A stretch of DNA of 64,000 nt, from assembly GCF_022808175.1 (NCBI RefSeq), contig NZ_JALGBX010000028.1, positions 1-64,000 of the forward strand. The letters are read 5' to 3'. Origin of the DNA: Streptomyces sp. AP-93. Its GTDB lineage: Bacteria > Actinomycetota > Actinomycetes > Streptomycetales > Streptomycetaceae. Below, one piece after another: positions 34,920 through 43,806 of the stretch (its first letter is position 1; each line of letters opens with the position of its first letter). The notes beneath the pieces were generated by a model. That model ran no database searches. It was given only the letters and a program-made list of their open reading frames with translations, and had not been told where the DNA came from. A program made the translations under genes and the position numbers.

Positions 34920-35393
34920 GTGTACGACAGGGGTAGCGGACCCTCGAGCCCCTCGGAGGAGATCGCGTACCTGCTGGCAGAAGCAGGCAGGGCAGTGGAC
35001 GCGCTGATGGCCGAGCGGCCGGGCATGCGGCTCCTGGGCCCCCTCCACCAAACGGTCCTCAGGACGCTGTCCGATCTCGGACCGCACGCCCGGCTCGATC
35101 TCGCCGAGCAGCTGCAGGCGACGCCGACCGCCATCGCGCAGGTGATCGACGACCTCCTCGCGCAGGGCCTGATGCAGGCCATGGTCGTCAACATGGGCGG
35201 CCGGCACGAGGTGGTGGCCCTCACTGCCGCCGGAACCGCGGCCCTGACGACGATGCAGAACGATCTGGAATCACTGCACAGCACACTGCTGGCATCCCTG
35301 ACGAAGGGCGAGCGCGCCCAGTTGCGCTACCTGCTGCGGCGAGTACGCGCATCGGCCACCCGCGCCGGCGTCCTGCCACCGTCCTCGCCCTAG
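34920..35393 (+). CDS. MarR-family transcriptional regulator
   Basis: 157-aa winged-helix regulator. LHQTVLRTLSDLGPHARLDLAEQL, then PTAIAQVIDDLLAQGLM as recognition helix region and MGGRHEVVALTAAG as wing, all in the standard MarR order, with helical ends for dimerisation. GTG start at 34920. Last gene before the strand switch at 35.4 kb; it may regulate itself through the palindrome at 34760. Ligand unknown. Confidence 0.88.
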   Translation: MYDRGSGPSSPSEEIAYLLAEAGRAVDALMAERPGMRLLGPLHQTVLRTLSDLGPHARLDLAEQLQATPTAIAQVIDDLLAQGLMQAMVVNMGGRHEVVALTAAGTAALTTMQNDLESLHSTLLASLTKGERAQLRYLLRRVRASATRAGVLPPSSP

Positions 35394-35527
35394 GCGCGCT
35401 CCGAGGGATCACCTGGCTGCCGGGCTCTGGCTCCGCCCGTGAGATACGCCCTGCACCTGGATTCCTGACCGGTTCTCTGGCGGAGCACGCCCGCGCGCAC
35501 GCGACGCCGGCCGTTGCCTGACCACGT

Positions 35528-36403
35528 TCACAGGGCGTGTGGCCGCTCCTGGCTCGTGCGGGCCGCGGGGAGGGCGAGTTGGGTGGCAGGCACGGTCGGC
35601 GGGAGTGCGATGGGCCGTGCGCCGTCGTGGTCGTGCTCCACATCCGTGAGGGGGCGGGTGTGTTCGGCCGCGCGTGCCATCCACGGCAGGATCCCGAACG
35701 ACTGGCCGTGCGCCGCCTCCGCGGCCCCGGCACCGCTGATCCACGTCGTGAGCGTGAACCGGTGATCCGCGAAATGCCCGCTGGGGCAGGTGGACGGGAC
35801 GACCTCGTGGAAGGCGCTCGCCGGGAAGAAGACGATGGTGTCGTGCTCGGGTTCGACGGTGCGGTAGGACTCCGCGGGCTGCGCCCCGCCGTCGCCGAGC
35901 AGAGTGTCGTACAGCCGGAGTTGGCCGCCGTCGAAGCCGCGGGGCCTGCGGTGGAGGTAGTACACGGCCGACAGCGCCGTACCGACGTCGCGGACCCGTG
36001 AGGCGTCGGTGTGCATGCCGTAGTGGCCCCCTTCACCGTGCGCGGTCAGCACCGTCAGGGTGTGCGTGAGCGCGGCCCGGTGGCCGAGCACCTCCTGGAC
36101 GAGCGGCAGGCAGTCGGCGAGGTGCCTGCTCAGCACGGAGCTGGTCACGGGGAGGACGAGGGAGCTGCGGCCCTTGTGTGAGACCTGGCCCGACAGCGGG
36201 TCCAGGACCGTTCCGGCGCGGAAGTCCGGCTCCCGGGAGATCGCGTAGCTCAGCAGGCGGGCGGCGCGTTCGGCGCCGAGGAAGTTCTCCAGACGGCAGA
36301 CCGGGGACGGCACCACCGGGGTCGTGGACCACTGGTCGGAGGGAGGCAGGTCGCGGGTGCTGATTTCCGTCGGCGTGGCCGGTTCCTTCGCGTATCCGCT
36401 CAT
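35528..36403 (-). CDS. 2-oxoglutarate/Fe(II)-dependent oxygenase (prolyl 4-hydroxylase-like)
   Basis: 291 aa. The double-stranded beta-helix core has HTD (in GHYGMHTDASRV, about residue 125) as the first iron ligands, a distal His in SAFHEVVPS or GHFADHRF, and an Arg in HRFTLTTW to bind 2-oxoglutarate. GGQLRLYD is typical of P4H-like domains. ATG at 36403; no strong RBS. The substrate is not evident; it is separate from the siderophore operons and has no iron box, so I do not link it to siderophore tailoring. Confidence 0.85.
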   Translation of the reverse strand: MSGYAKEPATPTEISTRDLPPSDQWSTTPVVPSPVCRLENFLGAERAARLLSYAISREPDFRAGTVLDPLSGQVSHKGRSSLVLPVTSSVLSRHLADCLPLVQEVLGHRAALTHTLTVLTAHGEGGHYGMHTDASRVRDVGTALSAVYYLHRRPRGFDGGQLRLYDTLLGDGGAQPAESYRTVEPEHDTIVFFPASAFHEVVPSTCPSGHFADHRFTLTTWISGAGAAEAAHGQSFGILPWMARAAEHTRPLTDVEHDHDGARPIALPPTVPATQLALPAARTSQERPHAL

Positions 36404-36495
36404 GGCCCGGAACCGTAAACGGAGTCGCCCGGGCCGCCGAAGGGGCACATGGGGGCGCACAGGAGTACACCACCCACGTACGCCTGCGATTCCGG

Positions 36496-37011
36496 TCAGA
36501 CGGCGGGCGGCGTCAGACCGAACCGCGAGATGACGCCGGGCAGCCAGGCCGGCCGTCCGAATTCGAGCCCGTACTTGGCGGCGAGCACCGGCACTGCGTC
36601 CTCCGTCGATGGCGGCCCGTCGGCGAGCATCTCGGCCAGCTCGCGGAAGAAGTGCTCGAATCCGGCCGGGCTGATGATCTCGATCATGCGGGCCGGAACG
36701 GGGCCGGCGTTCCACATCGCGTGGAGCTCCCCGCGCGGCTTGGTGATGTAGCCGCCGGGACCCAGAACGGTTTCGCGGTCGCCGGAACGGAAACCGATCT
36801 CGCCCTCGGTGACGATCGAGTACTCGTCCTCCCGGGTGTGCAGGTGCGGCGGCACGAGTGCCCCGACCGGGAAGGGGTGCTCTACGACGGAGACCGCACC
36901 GTCGGTGTCGGCACCCCACAGCTTGAAGGAGACCCCGATCGAGCCGAGGAAGACCTCGCCCCCCTCGCCGGGGCGGACGATGGTGAGCGGCGGGGCCAGC
37001 GGCTCTGTCAT
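36496..37011 (-). CDS. Cupin-domain protein
   Basis: 171-aa single cupin: PPHLHTREDEYSIVTEGEIGF is cupin motif 1 (His, His, Glu), and PRGELHAMWN carries the His of motif 2. Such proteins include small dioxygenases, isomerases and sensors; I cannot assign a substrate. ATG 37011 with GAGGAG 8 nt upstream is clearly the start. Divergent from a TetR-family gene about 80 bp away, whose product probably regulates it. Confidence 0.88.
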   Translation of the reverse strand: MTEPLAPPLTIVRPGEGGEVFLGSIGVSFKLWGADTDGAVSVVEHPFPVGALVPPHLHTREDEYSIVTEGEIGFRSGDRETVLGPGGYITKPRGELHAMWNAGPVPARMIEIISPAGFEHFFRELAEMLADGPPSTEDAVPVLAAKYGLEFGRPAWLPGVISRFGLTPPAV

Positions 37012-37092
37012 GGCGATCACTCCTCGACAGAATTTGGAGATACACTGGTGTTCCATTAAAAGGCTTCACCATGGACCTCGGGATGTCAAGAG

Positions 37093-37701
37093 TTGAGTGA
37101 ACAGCAGCGTTCACCGAAACCACGTGGCTACGAGATGCGCAAACGCGCCGACGACGTGGGCCGGACGCGGCAGCGCATCGTCGAGGCCGCCGTGCATCTC
37201 CACGGCACCACGGGCCCGGCGTGGACGACCATCGCGGCGATCGCCGAGCGCTCCGGTGTCACCCGGCTGACCGTCTACCGGCATTTCCCGGATGAGACGG
37301 CATTGTTCGAGGCGTGCTCGGGACACTGGCTGTCGCGGCAGAGGCTGCCCCGACCCGAAGAGTGGGGCGCGATCGAGAACCCCGTCGAGCGGCTGACGGC
37401 CGGCCTTGCCGACCTCTACCGCTTCTATCGCGCGGGCGAGCAGATGCTGACGCTGGTCATCCGCGACGAGCATGCCGTGCCCAAGCCGATCCGCGAGGCC
37501 CGGGCGGAGATGACCCGGCAGTACATCGAGGTGCTGGCCGATGCCTGGCCGGAGGCCTGCGACCCGGTCCGCCGTGCGGTGATCGGACATGCTGCGGCGT
37601 TCTCCTCGTGGCGTTCTCTGTGTCGGGAGCAAGGACTGACAGACCGCGAGGCGGTCGAGGTCATGGTCAGGCTGGTGGAAGCGGTCGGCACCAGGTCCTG
37701 A
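37093..37701 (+). CDS. TetR-family transcriptional regulator
   Basis: 202 aa. The N-terminal HTH (RQRIVEAAVHLHG, then TTIAAIAERSGVTRLTVYRHFPDE) is unmistakable; the C-terminal part is the variable ligand-binding bundle. Start TTG 37093 or ATG 37135; neither has a strong RBS. Likely controls the divergent cupin gene. The intergenic region has an imperfect inverted repeat (TGGTGTTCC / GGCTTCACCA, about 37047-37072). Bases 37702-37952 downstream contain nothing I can support. Confidence 0.9.
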   Translation: MSEQQRSPKPRGYEMRKRADDVGRTRQRIVEAAVHLHGTTGPAWTTIAAIAERSGVTRLTVYRHFPDETALFEACSGHWLSRQRLPRPEEWGAIENPVERLTAGLADLYRFYRAGEQMLTLVIRDEHAVPKPIREARAEMTRQYIEVLADAWPEACDPVRRAVIGHAAAFSSWRSLCREQGLTDREAVEVMVRLVEAVGTRS

Positions 37702-37952
37702 CATCGACGCGGAGATCGCCGACGCGATCGTGAGTGACCTGGCCGCTCTCGTCAGCAGCGCCCGTCGCCAGAACCAGAACCAGAACGTCTACTGCTGGGT
37801 CGCGTAGGAGTTCATGTTCGAAGCCAGACGGAGAGGGCCTCTGCGGTGGCGGTGCGGCCGGCGCAGCCGACGTGCGCCCCCGCCCAGCCGGGGATACGTC
37901 AACTTTGTTGATTCCAACGATGGTTGACGATCGCACGCATACGATCAACGGC

Positions 37953-39980
37953 ATGACACCAGTGATCGCCCCGTTGCCCGGCGGTACGCCCGCGCAGCTC
38001 GGAGGTCACAGGATCCTGGGGGTGCTCGGGGCCGGCGGCATGGGGACGGTCTACCTCGCCCGCCGCCGGGGGCGTCCGGTCGCCCTGAAGACCATCCGGC
38101 CCGAACTCTTCCGCGATGCGGACCTGCGCGAGCGGTTCACCCGCGAGGCCGCCGCCGCGGCGGCGGTCCGCAGCCCCTTCGTCGCCAACGTGCTCGGCTC
38201 CTCGACCGCCGGGCAAGTGCCGTGGATCGCCGCCGAGTTCGTCCACGGCGCGACCCTCGCCGCCGCCGCACTGCGGCACGGCCCCCTGTCCGCGCCCGCC
38301 GTGCGGGTCCTCGCCGGGGCGCTCGGCCGGGCCCTGACGGCCCTGGGCGCGGCCGGAGTCGTACACCGCGACCTGAAGCCGTCGAACGTCATCCTCGGCG
38401 CCGACCGCCCCCGCGTCGTCGACTTCGGCATCGCCCGGGTGACCGGCGATGCCACTTTGACCACGACTGGGCAGCGCCCCGGAACGCCCGGCTACATGTC
38501 GCCCGAACAGGTGGTGAAGGGTCCCCTCGGGCCGCCGAGCGACGTGTTCTGCCTCGGCGCGCTGCTCGTCTTCGCGCTGACCGGCCGGCACGCCTTCTAC
38601 GACGGAGACCCGGTCCGCTCGGACTTCCGCATCGCCTACGAGGCCCCCGACCTCACCGGCGTTCCGGCCGAGCTGACGCCCGTGATCCGCGGCTGCCTCG
38701 AAAAGCAGCCGGAAGACCGGCCCGCCGCCGCGGAGGTGGCCGCGGACCTCGACCCGCAGGGCGCCGCCCTGCGCGCAGCCACCCGCTGGCTGCCACCCAC
38801 CGTGCTCGCCGACGCCGCCGAGATCGCACGGGCCGCAGCCGCCCTGGGCGCCGGCCCTCGGCTGCCCACCCGGCGCAGGGTGCTCACCGGCGCCGGAGCG
38901 GCCGTGCTCCTCGCGGCGACCGGCGCCAGCGCCCTGCGCACCCTCCGGGGCGACGACGGCCCCGGCCGCACCCCCGCCCCGCGCTGGAGCGGCCCGCCCG
39001 GCACCGTGCCACGGCCCCTGTGGTCGTACGACGGCGCCGCGGCACAGCCGGCCTTCGGGCAGGTCGACGTCGACGGCCGGGTGTGCTTCGCGGACGGTGG
39101 TGGCGAGCTCCTCCTCCACGATCCGGTCTCGGGCGAACGGCGCTGGCGCGGACCGGTGGTGCGCGACCTCGTCGGCGGCCGCCGACCCGTCGCCCTGGGC
39201 CCGGACGGCGCCCTGCTGTTCCTGGATCCCGGCAGCGGTACGGTCCGCCACCACGCGCGCGACCGGGTGACCGGGCTGCTCGGCGCCGACGGGGACCAGG
39301 TGTACGTCCTCGACGCCGACGGCCGCGTGGCCGCGCTCAAGCGGGCGGACGGCGGGGTGCGCTGGCGCGTGCCCGCCCCCGTGTCGGGCGCGGTGCTCTC
39401 GGCGGCCGCCGGGTACGGGCGGCTGCTCCTGGCCTCCGCCGCCGGCGGGGTGGTGGCCCTGTCCGCTGCCGACGGCGGCTCCGTGCGGCGGCGACCCGCC
39501 GGCACCTTCGGCTCGCGGACGGCCCTGTCCGCGCACGGAGTGCTGCTGGGCGGGGCCGGAGACCGGACGCTGACCTGCCTGGACGGGGGGCGCGGCGAAC
39601 AGCTGTGGACCCTGCCCGCGGACGACAGCGCGGGCTTCGGCGTGCCCACACCGGCCGGCGACAGCGTGTACGTCGCCGACGGCCGCCAGCTCCGGAGCAT
39701 CGACGCGAAGACCGGAGCCCCCGCCTGGACCGTGCTGGCCGCCGAGGAACTGGCCCAGGACCAGGCCCCGTTGGTGGCGGGATCCGGGATCTTCGCACCG
39801 CTGCGAAGGCCCGATCTCGGCATCCTCGTGGTGCACGGCGGGCTGGCGGCCGAACAGTACGTGTTCGCACCGGCCCCGGCCTGGGAGGTCCGGGCCGACG
39901 TTCCCTGGCGGGGAACGGTCGCCGGAGGCAGCGTGATCTGGCAGCGCGGCAGCGCCGTCCGCGCCCTGCCGGGCATGTGA
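37953..39980 (+). CDS. Serine/threonine protein kinase with C-terminal PQQ-like beta-propeller
   Basis: About 675 aa from ATG 37953. Kinase domain residues about 18-270: Gly-loop LGAGGMGTVYLA, catalytic Lys in VALKTI, HRDLKPSN, DFG and GTPGYMSPEQ, all intact. A membrane segment at about 308-325 (VLTGAGAAVLLAATGASA, after TRRR) is followed by an extracellular PQQ-like repeat region (repeated LWSYDG, RWRGPV, LWTLPA units) that probably senses an external signal. The frame extends to 37734 and another ATG exists at 37920. Followed after 37 nt by a related gene. Confidence 0.92.
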   Translation: MTPVIAPLPGGTPAQLGGHRILGVLGAGGMGTVYLARRRGRPVALKTIRPELFRDADLRERFTREAAAAAAVRSPFVANVLGSSTAGQVPWIAAEFVHGATLAAAALRHGPLSAPAVRVLAGALGRALTALGAAGVVHRDLKPSNVILGADRPRVVDFGIARVTGDATLTTTGQRPGTPGYMSPEQVVKGPLGPPSDVFCLGALLVFALTGRHAFYDGDPVRSDFRIAYEAPDLTGVPAELTPVIRGCLEKQPEDRPAAAEVAADLDPQGAALRAATRWLPPTVLADAAEIARAAAALGAGPRLPTRRRVLTGAGAAVLLAATGASALRTLRGDDGPGRTPAPRWSGPPGTVPRPLWSYDGAAAQPAFGQVDVDGRVCFADGGGELLLHDPVSGERRWRGPVVRDLVGGRRPVALGPDGALLFLDPGSGTVRHHARDRVTGLLGADGDQVYVLDADGRVAALKRADGGVRWRVPAPVSGAVLSAAAGYGRLLLASAAGGVVALSAADGGSVRRRPAGTFGSRTALSAHGVLLGGAGDRTLTCLDGGRGEQLWTLPADDSAGFGVPTPAGDSVYVADGRQLRSIDAKTGAPAWTVLAAEELAQDQAPLVAGSGIFAPLRRPDLGILVVHGGLAAEQYVFAPAPAWEVRADVPWRGTVAGGSVIWQRGSAVRALPGM

Positions 39981-40017
39981 CCGGCCCCGGGCGGGGCCAC
40001 AAGACGAGGGGGACCGC

Positions 40018-41151
40018 ATGGGGGGCGGACGTCTGCCGGAGGGCTTGCGCCCCGAGGACCCGCGGTCGGCCGGGCCGTACCGGCTGCTGGCCCGTTGGCC
40101 CGGCCCCCGGCCGGCGCCGCCGCGGGGCGGAATGTACGTCGGCCGCGACCGGGACCACGGGCACGCCGTGGTGTGCCTGCTGCCCCCGGCCGCGTACGAG
40201 GCGGCCGAGGCGCTGCGCCGTGGGCCCGTGCCGGGGGTGCCGCCCGTACTCGACCTGAGCACCGGGACCGAGCCCGCGTGGGTGGCCCTCGTACACTCCC
40301 CTGCCGTGTCCTTCTCCGACGTGGGGCGGCGGCCCGGCCCGGCGTCCGGGATCCTGCCCCTGGAACAGTCGGTGCGGCTCGCCGCGGAGGTCGCCGCCAC
40401 CCTGGCCGCCCTGCACGCCCTGGGCATCAGCTACGGCGCGGTGGCACCCGACGGCGTCTGGCTCACCACGGGCCGCCCGCTGCTGATGGCGCTGCACGCC
40501 TGCCGCATGGCGTCCGCGGCGCCGCGCGAACCAGCATCGGAGGGTGGCCGGAGTGGCGGGCCGCGACCCGGCGCAGGGCCCGGGCGGCCCGAACCGCAAA
40601 GCCGGGTGTCGACCGTGCCCGCCGCCTTCATGGCCCCGGAAGTGGCCGCGGGCCGGCCCTCCTCCGCGGCCGCCGACGTGTACTCCCTGGCGGTGCTGCT
40701 GCTCCACACGGCCACCGGGCGGCTGCCCTTCGGGGACGGGCCGCCGCCCGTGCTGGCCTACCGCGCCGTCCACGACCGGCCCGAACTGCCCGGCCTGCCG
40801 GGGGAGCTGGGCGAGGTGGTGGCCGCGGCGCTGGCCGCCTCCCCGGCGGACCGCCCGACCGCTGCGGAGCTGTGCCGGACGCTGGCCCCCGGCGGGCAGG
40901 ACGCGGAGCGGACACCGGACCCGCTGCCCGGCCGCGCTCGCCGCCGCCCTCGCCGCCCTGCACCGTGCCGGGCTCGTCCACCGGGACGTCAAGCCGTCGA
41001 ACGTACTGATCACCGCGCAGGGCCCTCGCCTCATCGACTTCGGGCTCGCCCAGGCCCCGGGCAGCCCCCGCCTCACGGAGGCCGGGGGACTCGCGGGCAC
41101 ACCGGCGTACATGTCACCGGAGCAGGCGCGCGGGGCACCGCCCGGCCCTGA
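40018..41151 (+). CDS. Degenerate protein-kinase-like protein, fused out of frame to a second kinase
   Basis: ATG 40018 with GAGGGGGA upstream. Residues 1-300 resemble a Hanks-type kinase whose N-lobe lacks a Gly-loop and catalytic Lys; YGAVAPDGVWLT replaces HRDxKPxN, and the C-lobe AAFMAPEVAAGRPSSAAADVYSLAVLLLHTATGRLPF is preserved. It is therefore a likely pseudokinase. After about 40920 the frame reads Arg/Pro-rich nonsense antisense-like sequence, because the DNA continues as a second kinase gene in another frame. The natural C-terminus is missing, so the gene is probably truncated. Confidence 0.6.
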   Translation: MGGGRLPEGLRPEDPRSAGPYRLLARWPGPRPAPPRGGMYVGRDRDHGHAVVCLLPPAAYEAAEALRRGPVPGVPPVLDLSTGTEPAWVALVHSPAVSFSDVGRRPGPASGILPLEQSVRLAAEVAATLAALHALGISYGAVAPDGVWLTTGRPLLMALHACRMASAAPREPASEGGRSGGPRPGAGPGRPEPQSRVSTVPAAFMAPEVAAGRPSSAAADVYSLAVLLLHTATGRLPFGDGPPPVLAYRAVHDRPELPGLPGELGEVVAAALAASPADRPTAAELCRTLAPGGQDAERTPDPLPGRARRRPRRPAPCRARPPGRQAVERTDHRAGPSPHRLRARPGPGQPPPHGGRGTRGHTGVHVTGAGARGTARP

Positions 41152-42757
41152 AGGCGACGTGTTCGCCCTCGCGGCGGTCCTGGTGTTCGCCTCGACAGGT
41201 CACGGCCCCTACGACGCCCGCGGCCGGCAGAGCACCCTCGAGCTGCTGCGGGACGGCGCCGACCCCGACCTGACGGGCCTGCCGGACGGGCTGCGCGAGA
41301 CGCTCACCGCCTGCCTGTCGCCGGAGCCGGGCGACCGGCCCGCCCCCGGCCGACTGGGCCAGGAGTGGGGGCCGTTCGACCCCGGGGAGTTCGCCGAGCT
41401 GCTGCCGAAGGCGCTCCTCGCCGACCTGTCCCGCCGGATCGGGGACGTCGCCACGGTCGCCAGCGCCCCGCTGCGCGCCCCCGCCCCGCGCCGCGCGCTC
41501 TCCCGGCGCACCCTGATCGCGGGCGCGGCGGCCGCCGCGCTCACCGTCGCGGGCGGCGCCTCGGCGCTCTGGGCCACCGGGAACCTCCCGGGCGCAAAGC
41601 CCGGTTCGGGGTCCGGCTCCGGCTCCGGCTCCGGCTCGGGGAACCGTACGGCGTCGCCCGGCCCCGGCCGCAGCTCCCGCCCGCCCGGCACCCCGCCGGC
41701 CCCGCTGTGGTCGGTTCCGTCTCCGTTCTCGGCCGCCCCGGCCGTCGCGTCCGACGAGGTCCTGATCCACACGAGCGACGTCCTGCGCGGCATCGCGACG
41801 GCCGACGGCCGGATCCTGTGGGAGACCCAGACCGCCACGGCCGAGGTCGCCGTGGCAGGGGACCGCCTCGTGGGCTTCGTCTTCGACGACGACGGCAACG
41901 CGAGCGCGGGATACCTGGACCCGCGCTCCGGCCGCCTCCCCGCCGACGCGGCCGACCCGGCCGTGCTGGGCGGCCTCGCCCAGACCACCCAGCTGCTCGC
42001 CGCGGACGCCGAATGCCTCTACCTGAAGGCGTACTTCCGCTCCGCCGACCAGCGACAGCAGGAGGAGGCCTGGCTGCTCTCCTACGATCTGGGCGCCCGG
42101 AAACTACGCTGGCGCACGCGCGTCGAGGGCGCCGTCCTGGACTCGAACGGCTCGCTCATGATGTCGGCGATCATCTCCGGCGGCCGCCTGATCTGCTCGG
42201 ATCCCGCACGCGTCTTCGCCGTCGACTTGCGCGAGGGCCGCGTGTTGTGGGCCTGCCGGGTCCGCACCGACCAGGAGGCGGCGTCACCGAACCAGTCGGG
42301 AGGCATCAATCCCCCGGTCGCCTCGGACCGCCACGTCTTCGACTTCGAGGAGCGGATCACGGCGGTGGACCTGGTGACGGGAGCGGTGGCCTGGAAGCTG
42401 GAGCCGGAGGGCACGAAGCTGCTGAGCGCGCCCGTCTGCGTGAACGGCACGGTGTACGTCGCGGACGGGGCGCTCCAGGCCTTCGACGAGTCGACCGGGA
42501 AGAAGGTGTGGACCCACGACCCGGGCGCGTACGTCTCCATGCTGGCGGCTCCCGCCCCGTTCCGCGGGGAGCTCTACGCGGCGGTCGGCGGCGCCGGTCA
42601 GGCGGTCGTCGCGGTGGACGTCGCCGCCCGCCGCGTCGCGTGGACGCTCGCCGCGGGCGCCGTGAACATGCCCGACGGCCCGACCATGATCGTCCAGCGC
42701 GGCAACCGGCTCTACCCCCAGACCGTCGACCGCCTAGCGGCCGTACCGCTCGACTGA
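40931..42757 (+). pseudogene. 5'-truncated Ser/Thr kinase with PQQ-like repeats
   Basis: From about 40931 another frame encodes the missing part of a kinase: ALHRAGLVHRDVKPSN, LIDFGLAQ, GTPAYMSPEQ and the C-lobe, then a membrane segment (RRTLIAGAAAAALTVAGG), a Gly-Ser linker encoded by six-base repeats (41608-41640) and a PQQ-like beta-propeller to the stop at 42757. The ATP-binding N-lobe (Gly-loop, catalytic Lys) is absent and no start with an RBS is seen. It is paralogous to the intact gene at 37953. A deletion joining two tandem kinase genes explains both halves. Confidence 0.65.
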
Positions 42758-42858
42758 CATCCCTCGCGACCCCGTCCCAGCGGACGTTGGTGGCGGCGCC
42801 CGTGTGGAACACCGAGAACTGGCCGGCGCCCCCCGTCGTCACGACGCGGACCATGACC

Positions 42859-43770
42859 TCACCCAGCAACGACCTGGGAAATGGCATCCTGCTGTTCCAG
42901 CCATTTCGTAATCGCCTGGTTCGTTTCTTCCGGCTTCTCTTGCTGGATCCAATGACCGCAATCCAGATTGACCACTTCCACGCGGGGCACGAACTCTGCC
43001 AGCTTTTCAGACCTCTGGACCACATCCCGGTCGCCATAGATCATGAGTGTGGGCTGCTGGATGATCGGGTCCACGTCCGCCAGCAAGCGCCAGTTGCGGT
43101 CAAGGTTCCTGTACCAATTCACACTGCCCGTGAACCCTGTCGATTCGAAGGCGGAGACGAAAACGGCCAGTTCGCTGTCGCTCATGACGGGATCGCCGAG
43201 TGGCGTTTCCGCTCTGGCGAGATCGATCAGCGCCATACCCGGCTGAGGCACCCTGGGGGGCTCGTTCTTCCGGTACAGGTTCCGAAGGAACTGGAAGGTG
43301 TTCTCTTCGAACACGGCGTCCGCGACGCCTGGCTGCCGATTGAAGTGGACGAAATAGAAGTCGCCGCCGAGCACATCCTCCATGAACTCGATCCAGGGCT
43401 TCTCCCCGCGCTCCTGGTAAGGCAAGCTCAGGTTGATCACTTTGTTTACACGGTTCGGATGCAGCAGGGTCAGCCCCCAGACGACCATTGCACCCCAGTC
43501 ATGACCGACAAAGGCGGCATCTTCGTATCCGTAGTGATCGAGAAGTGCGACGAGATCACCCGACAGGTGCTCGACGTCGTAGTCCGTTACTTCGGCCGGA
43601 CGGGATGAGTTCCCGTAACCCCGCTGGTTCGGGACGATGACATGGTAGCCCGCTGCGGCGAGGGCGGGCATCTGATGGCGCCAGGAAAAGGCGTGCTCCG
43701 GCCAGCCATGACAGAGCACAATGGGCTCTCCGGCATTCCGCCGGCCTGCTTCAAAGACTTCAAGCTCCAC
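42859..43770 (-). CDS. Alpha/beta hydrolase, epoxide hydrolase/haloalkane dehalogenase-like
   Basis: HGWPEHAFSW (oxyanion HGxP), the nucleophile elbow GHDWGAMV with Asp, lid tyrosines, and the late Asp/His of the triad (YGDRDVV, LDCGHWIQ) fit soluble epoxide hydrolases. Similarity continues upstream of the GTG at 43770 (TLISVN), but there is no in-frame ATG/GTG/TTG before it; an ATG at 43808 is in the wrong frame by one base. Either the start is GTG 43770 or a small indel has broken the 5' end. The 5' end also abuts the divergent WYL regulator. Confidence 0.85.
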   Translation of the reverse strand: MELEVFEAGRRNAGEPIVLCHGWPEHAFSWRHQMPALAAAGYHVIVPNQRGYGNSSRPAEVTDYDVEHLSGDLVALLDHYGYEDAAFVGHDWGAMVVWGLTLLHPNRVNKVINLSLPYQERGEKPWIEFMEDVLGGDFYFVHFNRQPGVADAVFEENTFQFLRNLYRKNEPPRVPQPGMALIDLARAETPLGDPVMSDSELAVFVSAFESTGFTGSVNWYRNLDRNWRLLADVDPIIQQPTLMIYGDRDVVQRSEKLAEFVPRVEVVNLDCGHWIQQEKPEETNQAITKWLEQQDAISQVVAG

Positions 43771-43806
43771 ACCGTTGACCGAAATAAGGGTGGGAGTGTC
43801 GTCGGC

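Noticed and set aside
35528..37123. 531-aa reading of the 2OG oxygenase frame including the cupin region
   Set aside because: Residues upstream of ATG 36403 are Arg-rich shadow of the cupin gene; the domain starts at 36403.
41608..41640. TCCGGC-type tandem repeat as a regulatory or CRISPR-like repeat
   Set aside because: In frame it encodes a Gly-Ser linker between membrane segment and beta-propeller.
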